DNA from: Myxococcales bacterium
GTDB taxonomy: Bacteria; Myxococcota_A; Bradymonadia; UBA7976; UBA1532
DNA length: 64,000 nucleotides
Reading direction: 5' to 3'
NCBI GenBank assembly: GCA_020633435.1
Contig: JACKDP010000002.1
Span: forward strand, 372,001 to 436,000
Each line of letters starts with the position of its first letter. Position 1 is the first letter of the stretch. A program made the position numbers and the translations under genes. Under the pieces are notes generated by a model. It saw only the letters and a list, made by a program, of their open reading frames with translations, searched no databases and was not told where the DNA came from. Positions 43,686 through 53,139 of the stretch are shown here, one piece after another.

Positions 43686-46595
43686 GTGGCGCGACGAGCG
43701 GGGGTGGTCCTCTGGGCCGTGTGGGCGCTGGTCGCATGTGACGACGAGGGTGGGGCCGTGGTCGACGCGGGGCCGCCCGACGCGGCGGCGGTCGACGTCG
43801 GCGCGCCGGATGCCGCGGGCGCAGACGCGGTCGTCGCGGACGCGGCGGCGCCTCCCGACGCCGCGCCCCCGGACGCGGCCGGCCTGGACGCGGCGCCGCC
43901 GGACGCCGCGCCGCTCGACGCCGCACCCCCGGACGCCATGGCCCCCGACGCCGCTCCGCCGGATCCGCCATGCGTGGACGGCGCCTGCCCCGACGGCCTG
44001 CGCTGCGTCGCCGACGCCTGCGTGCCGGTCTGCCTCCCCGACGGGTTCGAGCCCAACGAGGGGCCCCTGGCCGCGACGCCCATCGCCGTCGGCGAGGCCG
44101 TGGACGGCAGCCTGTGCGCGGGCGACGCCGACTGGCTGGCCTTCGAGGTGGGCGCCGGGCCCGTCGTCGTCGACGTGGCCTTCCGGCACGCCCGGGGCGA
44201 CCTGGATGTGCAGGTCTTCGACGCCCGCGGCCGCCTCGTCGGCGACGCGGACTCGGTGACGGACGACGAGCGGGTGGAGCTCGAGGCCCCGGCCCCGGGC
44301 CGCTACTTCCTGCGCATCTACGGCTACGAGCAGGCCGAGAACACCTGGCGCGTCCGCGTCGACGCGGCGCCCGGCGTCGCGCCCGCCTGCCCGCCCGACG
44401 CCGACGAGGAGAACGACGGCCCCGAGGCCGCCGCGCCCCGGGCGCCCGGCCGGTACGAGGGCGCCACGACCTGCGACGAGGACTGGTACCGGCTCGAGGC
44501 CTGCCCCGGCCGGCGCGTGACGGCCTGGGCCCGCTTCGACCACCGCTTCGGCGACATCGACGTCGAGCTGTACGACGACCGCGGCATCCGCCAGGTGCGC
44601 TCGGCCTCCACCACCGATGACGAGGGCGTGGCCTTCCGCGCCGGCCGCGACGCGCCGCTCTTCCTGCGGGTCTTCGGCTACGGCGGGGCCATCAACGGCT
44701 ACGACCTGGAGATCAGCCACGAGGGCGAGTGCGAGGTCTGCGGCGACGGCGTCGTGGGCTTCCCCGAGGCCTGCGATGGGGACGACCTGGCGGGGGAGGA
44801 CTGCCGGAGCCTGGGCTTCGACGCGGGCGCGCTGGCCTGCGGCGCCGACTGCCGGCGGGACGCCTCGGGCTGCCGCTACAGCCGGTGCGGAGACGGCGTG
44901 GTGGAGGGCGACGAGGCCTGCGACGGGGCGGGCGACGCCACCTGCGCTGGCCTCGGGATGGCCGGCGGCGCGCTGGGCTGTACGGCGGATTGTGTTTGGG
45001 ATTCGAGCGGTTGCGAGGGCGGTCAGGCCCTGTCCGGCGTCGTCACCTACGAGCGGCCGCGCCCGGTCTGCAACCCGTTCGTCGAGGGGGATCCCTGCGC
45101 CGAGGACGACTGTTGCCTGCGGCCGGGGGACGCCGAGGTGCACCCGGTGCGCGGCGCGCGGGTGGAGATCCGGGCGGCGGACGGCGAGGCCGTGCTGGCC
45201 ACCACCTTCACCGACGACGAGGGGCGCTACGCCGCGCGCTGGGCCGGGGAGGCCCAGGTCCGGGTGGCCGTCTGGGCCGAGACGGCGCGCCCGCGGGCCC
45301 GGGTGGTCGACAACACCGACGGCGCGAGCTTGTACGGCGTGCTCTCGCCGTTCCCGCCGGAGCCGCCGCTGGACGCCGCGGTGGCCGGCACCCACGACGT
45401 GCACCTGAGCGCGGGCTGGGGCCCCAACGGCTTCGACGGCCCCCGCCCCGCCTCGCCGTTCGCGCTCCTCGACACCGTCCGCACCGCCAGCGAGGCCGTC
45501 CTGGCCGCCCGCCCGGCCCTGCCGCTCGTGCCCCTGACCCTCAACTGGAGCGTCCTGAACGACCGCTGCACGGGCGACGACGCCGCCGGCTGCATCGGCA
45601 CCTCGCACTGGGATGGCCAGCTCTGGATTCTGGGCAAGGCCGACGTCGACACCGACGAGTTCGACGCGCATGTGGTGGCGCACGAGTGGACGCACGCCTT
45701 CGAGGCCACCGTCGGTCGGGCCGACAGCATCGGCGGCAGCCACAGCAGCGGCCAGCTCAAGGATCCGCGCCTCGCCTTCGGGGAGGGCCTCGCGAGCGGC
45801 GTCGCGGCCATGGTCCTCGCGCCCGACCCCGTCTACATCGACACCACGGGCGTCGGCGCGAGCCGCGGCTTCTTCCAGGACATGCAGGACAACGGCCGCG
45901 ACCGGAACCCGGGCTGGTTCTCCGAGGCCACCGTGCGCACGCTGCTGTTCGACCTGTTCGACGACGACGACGAGCCGGGCGACGGCGTGGCGCTGGGCCT
46001 CGGGGGCGTGCTCGACGCGCTGCTGAGCCCGGAACAGCTCGAAACCCCTGCGTTCTCCACCCTGTTCTCGCTCGTCAACGCGGCGAAGGCCCAGGGCGAT
46101 GGGGCGGCCATCGACGCGCTGGTCACGACCCTCCTGGCCGCGCCGCCGTGCGAGGTGGGGGAGGGGCTCTGCGGCCTCGATCCCGTGCAGGACGCCTGGG
46201 GCACCGGCGAGACCCACGGGGGTGGCCTGCCGCTGCCGGTCTACACCCCGCTGGACGTGGACGCCCCCGTCGACGTCCCGCTGCGCCATGGGGGCGAGCC
46301 CGACACCGGCCCGACCAACTGGCTGAGCAGCAGCCGCTTCCTGCGCTTCGACGCCGGCGCGACCCCCCGGCGCGTCCGCGCGGACTGCCCGGCCGACCGC
46401 GACGTCGACCTCTTCGTCTACCGCCAGGGCCGCGGCGTCGGCGTCCGCCAGCGCGACTTTCATCGGGCCGAGCCCGGCGACCAGTGGATCGACGTGCCCG
46501 CCGAGCCCGGCCCGCCCCTCGTCGTGGTGCTGCGCGCCGACAACGACGACGCCCAGCCCTTCACCTGCCGCGTGACCCTGGAGGCCCTGCCATGA
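43686..46595 (+). CDS. Lipoprotein with PPC-like domains, DUF4215-like repeats and a HEWTH metalloprotease-like domain
   Basis: 969 residues, GTG start with GGGGGAGGGAGC upstream. Lipobox ALVAC (C18), then a long Asp-Ala-Pro linker. Two pre-peptidase-C-like beta domains (DADWLAFEVG, DLDVQVFDARGRLV; DEDWYRLEAC, DIDVELYDDRG) are followed by two Cys-rich DUF4215-like repeats (CGDGVVGFPEACDGDDL, CGDGVVEGDEACDGAGD) and a carboxypeptidase-like fold. A zinc motif HEWTH (666-670) has a candidate third ligand E700 in FGEGLASG, as in gluzincins. Probably a surface-anchored metalloprotease. It ends with another PPC-like domain (DVDLFVYRQG). The next gene overlaps its stop. Confidence 0.85.
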   Translation: MARRAGVVLWAVWALVACDDEGGAVVDAGPPDAAAVDVGAPDAAGADAVVADAAAPPDAAPPDAAGLDAAPPDAAPLDAAPPDAMAPDAAPPDPPCVDGACPDGLRCVADACVPVCLPDGFEPNEGPLAATPIAVGEAVDGSLCAGDADWLAFEVGAGPVVVDVAFRHARGDLDVQVFDARGRLVGDADSVTDDERVELEAPAPGRYFLRIYGYEQAENTWRVRVDAAPGVAPACPPDADEENDGPEAAAPRAPGRYEGATTCDEDWYRLEACPGRRVTAWARFDHRFGDIDVELYDDRGIRQVRSASTTDDEGVAFRAGRDAPLFLRVFGYGGAINGYDLEISHEGECEVCGDGVVGFPEACDGDDLAGEDCRSLGFDAGALACGADCRRDASGCRYSRCGDGVVEGDEACDGAGDATCAGLGMAGGALGCTADCVWDSSGCEGGQALSGVVTYERPRPVCNPFVEGDPCAEDDCCLRPGDAEVHPVRGARVEIRAADGEAVLATTFTDDEGRYAARWAGEAQVRVAVWAETARPRARVVDNTDGASLYGVLSPFPPEPPLDAAVAGTHDVHLSAGWGPNGFDGPRPASPFALLDTVRTASEAVLAARPALPLVPLTLNWSVLNDRCTGDDAAGCIGTSHWDGQLWILGKADVDTDEFDAHVVAHEWTHAFEATVGRADSIGGSHSSGQLKDPRLAFGEGLASGVAAMVLAPDPVYIDTTGVGASRGFFQDMQDNGRDRNPGWFSEATVRTLLFDLFDDDDEPGDGVALGLGGVLDALLSPEQLETPAFSTLFSLVNAAKAQGDGAAIDALVTTLLAAPPCEVGEGLCGLDPVQDAWGTGETHGGGLPLPVYTPLDVDAPVDVPLRHGGEPDTGPTNWLSSSRFLRFDAGATPRRVRADCPADRDVDLFVYRQGRGVGVRQRDFHRAEPGDQWIDVPAEPGPPLVVVLRADNDDAQPFTCRVTLEALP

Positions 46596-46987
46596 GGATG
46601 GCCCTGCTGCTCCTGCTCTGGGCCGGCGCCGGGCTCGCGGCCCCCGCCGAGAAGGCCGATCCCCGCCTGCCCATCGACGCGGCGCGCGAGGGCGACGCCG
46701 TCGTCTTCACCGTGCGCCTCGCGCCCGGGGCCACCGACCTGCACGTCGAGGTCTACGGCACCGACGGCCTGGCCGTGGCCGTCACCCCCATCGACGTCAC
46801 CAGCGTCCGCGCCACCTTCAGCGCCCCGCCCCCGGGCGCCAGCGTCGTCGCCCGCGCCACCGCCCGCTTCCCCGACGGCCCCGCCGAGGGCCTCATGAGC
46901 GTCCGGGTGGGGCCGAAGCCCGCCCCGACCGGCCGCACCACCACGGTAGGCGGCCGGCGGGGGCGGCTGCGCCCGCCGGGCGGGTGA
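46592..46987 (+). CDS. Small secreted beta-domain protein, unknown function
   Basis: 131 residues. Signal peptide MRMALLLLLWAGAGLAAPA. The mature part is one predicted beta-sandwich-like domain (AVVFTVRLAPGATDLHVEVYG, SVRATFSAPPPGASVVARA) and a basic, Gly-rich tail. It overlaps the metalloprotease-like gene (ATGA), so it is co-translated with it and might act as its partner or inhibitor. It converges on the gene ending at 47001. Confidence 0.7.
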   Translation: MRMALLLLLWAGAGLAAPAEKADPRLPIDAAREGDAVVFTVRLAPGATDLHVEVYGTDGLAVAVTPIDVTSVRATFSAPPPGASVVARATARFPDGPAEGLMSVRVGPKPAPTGRTTTVGGRRGRLRPPGG

Positions 46988-47000
46988 TTCCTCAACGGTT

Positions 47001-50000
47001 TCAGAGGCTTCCATCATCATCGCCCGCGCCGTCGAGGTAGAGGTCCGGGTCGACGATGATGTGCCCGGTCGGCTCTTCGTCCTCGCCCGACAGGCGGCCG
47101 CAGCGGTCCAGGCGGGCCTGGAAGACGGGCTCCTGGCGCGTCAGGACGAGCTCGACGCGGCGGTTGCGGGCCAGGTCTTCGGGGGATCGGCCGGCGCGCA
47201 CCGGGCGCCGGCTGCCGAACCCCTCCGTGACCACGCGGTCGGGCGGGATGCCCTGAGCGACGACCGTCGCGGCCACCCGCTCGGCGCGGCGGCGCGCCAG
47301 ATCGTCGTTGTAGGCGTCGCCGCCGCGGTGGTCGGCGTGGCCCTCGACGCGCAGGGACAGGGCCTCGTCGGCCGCCATCCGGCGGGCCAGGTCGATGAGG
47401 AAGGGGCGCATCCGGGGGTCGAAGTCGTCGCGATCCGTGTCGAAGTAGACGGCGCTGGAGGGGATGTCGCGGGAGACGACGCGGTCGAGGCGGTGCAGCG
47501 CGCCTTCGCGCCCGAGGTAGAGCTGGCCGCCCACGGTGGCGAGCGCGCCCGTCTCGTCGGCGCCGCGGCCGACGCTCGCCCACGTCCGCCCGAGATCCGG
47601 GGAGCAGCGGGCCGCCGCCGGCGTCGAGGCGCAGAGGGTCGGGCGGTCGGCGGGCAGCCAGACGAACGCGGGGGTGCCCGGCTTGCCCGGCGTGGCCTCC
47701 TGGACGGGCCGCCAGCGCGCCCCGCCGTCGAGGCTCCGCCAGAGGGCGCCGTCCGCGGTGCCGAGGAGCAGCGTGCCCGTCCGCCCGGGGACGCTGAAGG
47801 CCTGGGCTCGCCCCGCCAGCGCCGTGGGCGGGAGCCCCTGGGACGGCGCGTCGGCCCACGTCCGCCCGCCGTCCCGGCTGCAGCGCCGCCGGTCCGGCGC
47901 CGTGAGGACGCAGGCGTCGGCGCCGGCGGCGTAGAGGAACGCGGCCGCCGCCGCGCCTGGGAGGGTGTCCACCCGGGCCAGCGCGTCGGCCCCGGCGGCC
48001 TGGTGGTGCAGGGCCAGCTCGCCGTCCGGGGTGCGGCCGATCAGCCAGCGGCCGCCAGCGTCGTCGAGGGCCACGTCCTCCAGGCTGGCCAGCTCGGTGT
48101 CGAGCGCGTCGACGTCGCCCTCGCGGTCGACGCGCAGCAGGGAGGTCGCCGTCCGCACGAGGACGTCGGGGTGGGCGTCCGTCCCGCCGACGGCCTGGAG
48201 CAGGGGGCCCTCGTCCAGGTCCACCGCCTGCCAGCGGCCTCCGCAGTCCGCCGTCTGGTGGACGCCGTCGGCGAGGACGAGCGTGAGGGCGGGGCAGCCC
48301 GCCGGGGCACCGGCGCGGGGCAGGAGCGCGACGACGGCGGGGCCGGGCAGGACCGCCTGGGCGCTCCAGCTGTGCTGGTAGCCCGCGACGACGAGGGGGG
48401 CGGCGGCCCGGGCGGCGGCGTCGGCCGGGCGGAAGCGCAGGACGTACTGCTTGGAGAGCTGGTCGGCGATGTCGACGAGGGCGCGGACGTAGGGCGCCGG
48501 ATCCTCGCCGTCCTGGGGGACCTCGAGGACGCGGCCCTGGGCCATGCGGGCGACGCCGTGGTGGCCCAGGATGGCGCGCCCGGCGGTCTGGTCCACGGCG
48601 GGCACCAGGAAGAAGGGGCGCACCCGGGCGCTCGCCAGGCGCGCGGCCAGCCGCTCGGCCGTGTCGGAGTCATCCGCCACGGGCTCCACGCAGGCCGCGA
48701 GGCCCAGCGCGAGGGCGTCCCAGTCGACGGCGCTGGCGCAGAGGGCGGCGTTCAGGCGACGCGTGCAGCGGTTCATCGCCTTGCGCTGGGCCGGGCCGAT
48801 GAGGCCATAGCACCGGGCGAAGCACGCCACGTTCTTGCAGCGCGTGATGCACTCGCCCGCCCGCTGCAGGCGGCCGCAGGCGGCCCCCGACGACACCCCG
48901 AGCGCCTTCTGGCCGCCGCGGTTGGCCTGCAGGTCCTCGTCGGTCAGCAGGATGGCGACCCGCTCGCCGGGGGCGCGCTTCAGCAGGTCGGCGCTGGCCA
49001 CGAGGGCGAGCGTCGAGTCCTCCCCCATGCCGCCCCCGCCCACCGCCGGCAGCGTCCGCATCCAGCCCTGGAAGGTGGCGACGCGGCCGGTGGGGGCGTC
49101 GCGGCGGGCCACCTGCTCGGCGAACGTCACCAGCCCCAGCCGGGCCTGCCGCCCGCGAAACTGGAAGATCTCGGCGAAGAACATGACCGCCTGCCGGACG
49201 GCCTCGTGCTCGGCGGCCATGCTGCCCGACAGGTCGATGGCGAAGACCACGTCGAGGGGGCGCTCCTCCTCCAGGCCCTTGAAGTCCGTGATCTCTTGAG
49301 GGAATCCGGCGGCGTGCACCTCGAACGCCTCGCGGGTGAGGCCGCTGACGCGGCTGCCCTCGCAGTCCACCACGTCGACGGCCAGCTCGATCTCCCCCGA
49401 GGGCAGCGTCCGCGACCAGGCGACGTCGGCGCGGGGCCAGCCCAGCTCCGCGTCGCGCAGGTGCTGCAGGCGGAAGGCGTGGGCTTCCGCCTCATCCGCC
49501 CGGGGGTGGTCGGGGTAGATCAGCACGAAGGCGCGCCAGCGGTCCGCGTCGTCGGCCGCGCTCACCTCCTCCCAGGCGAGGGCCTGCTCGATGGCGAGCA
49601 GCGGCCGGACGGCGGGATCGTCAGGGAAGAGGACGCGGCAGAGCCGAAGCGGCCCCGATCGGCCCGACTCGATGGCGGTGCGGATGATGTCGGCCCGGAG
49701 GGGGTCGGCCACCTCGGCCAGGCCCGGCCGCCCGGCGTGCTCGGCGAAGAAGGCCGCCAGCGTCGAGTCCAGGGGGGCCTCGCCGTGCCGGATCGGCGCC
49801 AGGACGGGGTGGAGGACCAGCCGGGCGATGGCCCCCTCCGCCCGGGCCGGCCAGGGCGGATCGGGGTAGGCCACCTGGAACGCCTCGAGCGCCTCGAGGG
49901 AGGACTCCGCCTCGGCCAGCGCCACGCCCGCCTCCAGCGTCAGGGCCTCCCGCACATGCGCGGCGGCCTCCGGCCACTCGGCGTAGGCCGCCCGGAAGCC

Positions 50001-50627
50001 GCGCCAGCCAGGCACGGTGCCGTGCTGGTGCACCAGGGCGAACGCCGCCTCGACCTCGATGGTGCGCGAGCGGCCCTCGTACTCGGCCAGCTCGCGCCAG
50101 CCAGCGAAGCGGTCGCGGAAGGCCTGCTGGTCGCCCATGGTCGCGGCGGCGGCGCGGAAGCCGCGGGCGACCTCCCGACGCCGCGCCTCGGGGAGGTGGG
50201 GGCTGTCCGGGTAGGTGACGCGGAACTGGCGGTAGGCGGCCTCGTCATCCCGATGGGTGGCCTCATCGCGCCAGGCGGCCTCGGACTCCCGGGCCAGGGC
50301 CAGGGCGAGCACCCCGGCCAGGCCGTGGGCCCCGTCGTACCGCGCGCGGTAGCGCTGGTACTCTTCGACGCGGTCGAGGACGCTGGTGCGCGCCAGCTCG
50401 GCCTCCGCGATGACGACGGCGACGCGCTGCCGCTCGGCCGGATCCTTGCGAGGGGGGGTCTCGTCGAGCCAGGCGTTGCCTTCCTCGATGACCTCCTCGA
50501 AGTCGCCGGCCTTGAGCAGGCTGCGCAGCTGCTCCGACTTCGGGGCGCAGCCGCCGAGGAGCAGGACCAGCCCGACCAGCCCGACCAGCCCGACCCGCCC
50601 GACCCGCCCGGTCTGCCTCTTCACCAC
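47001..50627 (-). CDS. Large lipoprotein with VWA, Asp-box and OmpA domains
   Basis: 1208 residues. GTG start; signal peptide contains five GRV/GLV triplets and ends LLLGGC (C27). Residues 28-400 are helical repeats (TPR-like). A VWA domain (about 445-690) has the MIDAS motif DLSGSM and carries an inserted Cys-rich segment (CGRLQRAGECITRC, CFARC). A beta-propeller-like region (about 770-1050) holds three Asp-box motifs, SRDGGRTW, SLDGGARW and SPDLGRTW. The C-terminal OmpA domain (about 1065-1170) has VEGHADHRGGDAYN and NRRVELVL. It probably links outer membrane to peptidoglycan and presents a binding surface in the periplasm. This combination is unusual. Confidence 0.85.
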   Translation of the reverse strand: MVKRQTGRVGRVGLVGLVGLVLLLGGCAPKSEQLRSLLKAGDFEEVIEEGNAWLDETPPRKDPAERQRVAVVIAEAELARTSVLDRVEEYQRYRARYDGAHGLAGVLALALARESEAAWRDEATHRDDEAAYRQFRVTYPDSPHLPEARRREVARGFRAAAATMGDQQAFRDRFAGWRELAEYEGRSRTIEVEAAFALVHQHGTVPGWRGFRAAYAEWPEAAAHVREALTLEAGVALAEAESSLEALEAFQVAYPDPPWPARAEGAIARLVLHPVLAPIRHGEAPLDSTLAAFFAEHAGRPGLAEVADPLRADIIRTAIESGRSGPLRLCRVLFPDDPAVRPLLAIEQALAWEEVSAADDADRWRAFVLIYPDHPRADEAEAHAFRLQHLRDAELGWPRADVAWSRTLPSGEIELAVDVVDCEGSRVSGLTREAFEVHAAGFPQEITDFKGLEEERPLDVVFAIDLSGSMAAEHEAVRQAVMFFAEIFQFRGRQARLGLVTFAEQVARRDAPTGRVATFQGWMRTLPAVGGGGMGEDSTLALVASADLLKRAPGERVAILLTDEDLQANRGGQKALGVSSGAACGRLQRAGECITRCKNVACFARCYGLIGPAQRKAMNRCTRRLNAALCASAVDWDALALGLAACVEPVADDSDTAERLAARLASARVRPFFLVPAVDQTAGRAILGHHGVARMAQGRVLEVPQDGEDPAPYVRALVDIADQLSKQYVLRFRPADAAARAAAPLVVAGYQHSWSAQAVLPGPAVVALLPRAGAPAGCPALTLVLADGVHQTADCGGRWQAVDLDEGPLLQAVGGTDAHPDVLVRTATSLLRVDREGDVDALDTELASLEDVALDDAGGRWLIGRTPDGELALHHQAAGADALARVDTLPGAAAAAFLYAAGADACVLTAPDRRRCSRDGGRTWADAPSQGLPPTALAGRAQAFSVPGRTGTLLLGTADGALWRSLDGGARWRPVQEATPGKPGTPAFVWLPADRPTLCASTPAAARCSPDLGRTWASVGRGADETGALATVGGQLYLGREGALHRLDRVVSRDIPSSAVYFDTDRDDFDPRMRPFLIDLARRMAADEALSLRVEGHADHRGGDAYNDDLARRRAERVAATVVAQGIPPDRVVTEGFGSRRPVRAGRSPEDLARNRRVELVLTRQEPVFQARLDRCGRLSGEDEEPTGHIIVDPDLYLDGAGDDDGSL
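50565..50609. repeat. 9-bp tandem repeat inside a signal-peptide coding region
   Basis: Five units of 9 bp: GACCAGCCC three times then GACCCGCCC twice. Read on the minus strand each encodes Gly-Leu-Val or Gly-Arg-Val, residues 7-21 of the lipoprotein. Copy-number changes would keep the frame and alter the length of the signal's n/h-region. Confidence 0.85.
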
Positions 50628-50739
50628 CGCGTGCCCCCCGGCCGCGCGGAACCTCGGCGACCTCGACGGAATCGCTGTTCACTGGCCTCAGCGCGCGAAA
50701 CTGTGCAGAAAACGATCGAGGACGAAGCCTGGAGGGCCC

Positions 50740-51327
50740 ATGTGGGACGAGCGCTACGCCGGCACCGAGTACGTGTACGGCACGCAACCCAATGATTTTC
50801 TTGCTGAGATGGTAGACCGGATCCCGGCGGGGCCGGTGCTCTGCCTGGCCGATGGCGAGGGGCGCAACGGGGTGTTCGTCGCCACGCGAGGGCACGCGGT
50901 GACGAGCGTCGACGCTTCGAGCGTGGGGCTGGCGAAGGCGCGGGCCCTGGCCGCCGAGCGGGGCGTAGCCCTCGAGACGGTCCAGGCGGATCTCGCCAGC
51001 TTCGACCTGGGCGAGGGCAGGTGGGCGGGGATCGTCTCGATCTTCTGCCACCTGCCGCCGGCCATCCGAGGGCCCCTGTACGCCCAGGTGGCGCGGTCCC
51101 TGATGCCGGGGGGCGTGCTCGTGCTGGAGGCGTACGGGCCGGGTCAGCTCGGGCGGGGGACGGGCGGGCCGCCGGTGGTCGAGATGATGCCCGACGCGGC
51201 GACCCTGGAGGCCGAGGTGCCGGGGCTGGCGTGGGAGCATCGGTACGAGGGCGAGCGCTCGGTCGTCGAGGGGTGGGGCCACACAGGGGACGCCTGGGTG
51301 GTGCAGCTCATCGGGCGGCGGCGCTGA
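50740..51327 (+). CDS. SAM-dependent class I methyltransferase
   Basis: 195 residues, cytoplasmic. Starts MWDERYAGTEYVYGTQPNDFL, a common opening of TehB/thiopurine-like methyltransferases. Motif I is replaced by VLCLADGEGRNGVFVA (GxGxN), followed by the acidic VTSVDASS that binds the ribose, then DLASFDL and IVSIFCHLPP. The substrate is unknown; tellurite-resistance-like and small-molecule methyltransferases share this layout. GGAGGG precedes the ATG. Confidence 0.88.
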   Translation: MWDERYAGTEYVYGTQPNDFLAEMVDRIPAGPVLCLADGEGRNGVFVATRGHAVTSVDASSVGLAKARALAAERGVALETVQADLASFDLGEGRWAGIVSIFCHLPPAIRGPLYAQVARSLMPGGVLVLEAYGPGQLGRGTGGPPVVEMMPDAATLEAEVPGLAWEHRYEGERSVVEGWGHTGDAWVVQLIGRRR

Positions 51328-51360
51328 AGGCCCTCAGGGCGCTGGATGAGAGGAGGACGC

Positions 51361-52551
51361 ATGCGGTGGTGGATGATCGTGGGCCTGGCGCTGCTGGTCG
51401 GGTGCGGGGACGGTGGCGACGAGAGCGAGGTGGACGCCGCGGCGGGCGACGCGACCGTGGCGGATCAAGGCATGGTCGACGCCGGCCCGCCGGCGGGTGA
51501 CGGCCTGCCTCCGGGGTGCAGCGAGGCGGATCCGGCGGCGTGCCTGTACCTGCCGGCGGCGCGGTATGAGCACCAGGTCCAGACCTTCGAGGATCTGACC
51601 TACACCGATGTGATCGGCGCGGAGCGCACGGTGCGCATCGCGGTGTATCGGCCCCAGGGGGCGCCGACGCCCATGCCCGTGGTGCTGCTCTCCCATGGGG
51701 GCTCCGGCGGCTCGGTGCGGCCGCTCAACAGCCTGGAGGACTGGGCCGCGCGCCTCGCGGCGGCGGGCTACCTGGCCGTCGGCATCGCCCATGAGGGGCG
51801 CGACGAGGCGTCCTACGCCGCGGTCTGCGCGGCCCTCAACGTCCCCGTGGTGGCCGGGTTCCAGTGCGGCATCAAGGTGCACTGGGATCGCCCGCCCGAT
51901 GTGGGGCGCGTCATCGACTGGCTGGAGGCCCAGGCGGCCGGCGGGCCGCTCGACGGCCAGGTGGACCTGACCCGGATCGCGCACCTCGGCCACTCGGCGG
52001 GGGGCGGCGCCGCGACGATGGTGGCCGGCGCGACGCGCAGCTTCGTGTGCGCGCAGCCCTACGGCATGGATCAGGGGTCCCTCGTCCCGTGTGACGAGGC
52101 CGATCTGGTGTCGGCGCGGGAGCCCCGGCTGAAGGCCGTCGTGGCCATGTCGCCCCAGGGACCGGGCACCGAGGGCTTCCTGGACGCCTCGTTCGCGTCG
52201 GTCGGCGTGCCCATGCTGATGGCGACGGGGGCGGCGGACGGCGATCCGGGCGAGCCGGCCACCCGGTCCGCGATCTTCGACAACCTGCCCACCTCGGCGG
52301 ATGGCCAGGGCTTCCTGCGCCTGTACCTCGACGATCCGGGGGCGAAGCACACCCTCTTCGCCGGCAGCGTGGACGCCTGCACCCCCATCGCGGGGGCGGA
52401 GCGCTGCCAGACGATGCGGTCGTGGGTCTTCTCGCTGGGGCTGGCCTTCCTCGACCGGGAGCTGCGCGGCTCCGCCGAGGCGGCGGCCTGGCTGGCCTCC
52501 GAGGCCATCGTGATCGCGGGCGGCGGGACGTCGAGCCTGTCGCGGCGGTAG
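51361..52551 (+). CDS. Lipoprotein alpha/beta hydrolase (PAF-acetylhydrolase/dienelactone-hydrolase-like)
   Basis: 396 residues. Lipobox LLVGC (C15), Asp/Ala linker, then an alpha/beta-hydrolase domain. The oxyanion strand is VVLLSHGGSGGS and the nucleophile elbow GHSAGGG holds S212. A later ASVGVPMLMATGAADGDPG probably supplies the acid, and DDPGAKHTLFAG the His. Pattern resembles predicted dienelactone hydrolases and bacterial PAF-acetylhydrolase-like esterases. Cys pairs in CSEADPAAC and elsewhere fit an extracytoplasmic location. GAGGAGG is upstream of the ATG; it follows the methyltransferase by 33 bp. Confidence 0.87.
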   Translation: MRWWMIVGLALLVGCGDGGDESEVDAAAGDATVADQGMVDAGPPAGDGLPPGCSEADPAACLYLPAARYEHQVQTFEDLTYTDVIGAERTVRIAVYRPQGAPTPMPVVLLSHGGSGGSVRPLNSLEDWAARLAAAGYLAVGIAHEGRDEASYAAVCAALNVPVVAGFQCGIKVHWDRPPDVGRVIDWLEAQAAGGPLDGQVDLTRIAHLGHSAGGGAATMVAGATRSFVCAQPYGMDQGSLVPCDEADLVSAREPRLKAVVAMSPQGPGTEGFLDASFASVGVPMLMATGAADGDPGEPATRSAIFDNLPTSADGQGFLRLYLDDPGAKHTLFAGSVDACTPIAGAERCQTMRSWVFSLGLAFLDRELRGSAEAAAWLASEAIVIAGGGTSSLSRR

Positions 52552-52556
52552 GCCCG

Positions 52557-52961
52557 CTACCAGGCCAGCAGCTCGCCGGCCCGGCGCTGCTCGGCCACGT
52601 ACCGCACGCGGTTGCTGTCCAGGCGGACGCTGGCCGGCAGGATGGGCTCCAGGGACTCCAGGTCGAAGCGCGCGTAGAGATCGCGCCGCCCCCCACGCTT
52701 GTCTTCGAGCTGGGATGGGAGGGCGGCGGCCTCGAAGTGCACCGTGCCGCCGGCGGTGATGATCCGCGACGCCAGGGTGAGGAGGGTGTCGTCGGACAGG
52801 CCGTTCGTGAAGCGCAGGCGGCCGTGCAGCCGGAACTGCAAGCCGGCGTTCTTCATCAGGAAGCTCTCCACGGGCGTGAAGCTCGCGTGCACCGACGCCA
52901 CCACGATGGCGCGCGTCGGGCTGGGCTCGATGACCATGTGGGCGTCGGTGAGGGTGGCCAT
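52557..52961 (-). CDS. Hypothetical protein
   Basis: 134 residues, no signal or membrane helix. Mixed alpha/beta (RAIVVASVHASF, LQFRLHGRLRFTNGLSDDTLLTLASRIITAGGTVHFEAAAL). A vague resemblance to PilZ-like folds is not backed by the RxxxR and D/NxSxxG motifs, so I do not assign it. It converges on the hydrolase gene and its 5' side borders the gene-free region before the sigma factor. Confidence 0.6.
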   Translation of the reverse strand: MATLTDAHMVIEPSPTRAIVVASVHASFTPVESFLMKNAGLQFRLHGRLRFTNGLSDDTLLTLASRIITAGGTVHFEAAALPSQLEDKRGGRRDLYARFDLESLEPILPASVRLDSNRVRYVAEQRRAGELLAW

Positions 52962-53139
52962 CAGCGCTCCGTCTCCTGCGGGCTCCTGGGTCGCGTTCGA
53001 TCACCCGGGCTACCGCCGGGCGCGTGGGTCGAGGCGATCTTCGCCTCGCCCAGCAGGTAGGGGCCGAGCGGCCGGGATCTCGCGGCGCCCAGGCGTGTTT
53101 TTCGGCGCGTCGGCGCAAGTGCTTGAGTCGGTGTCCTTT

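Noticed and set aside
52557..52961. PilZ-type c-di-GMP receptor
   Set aside because: The RxxxR and D/NxSxxG motifs needed for c-di-GMP binding are not present.
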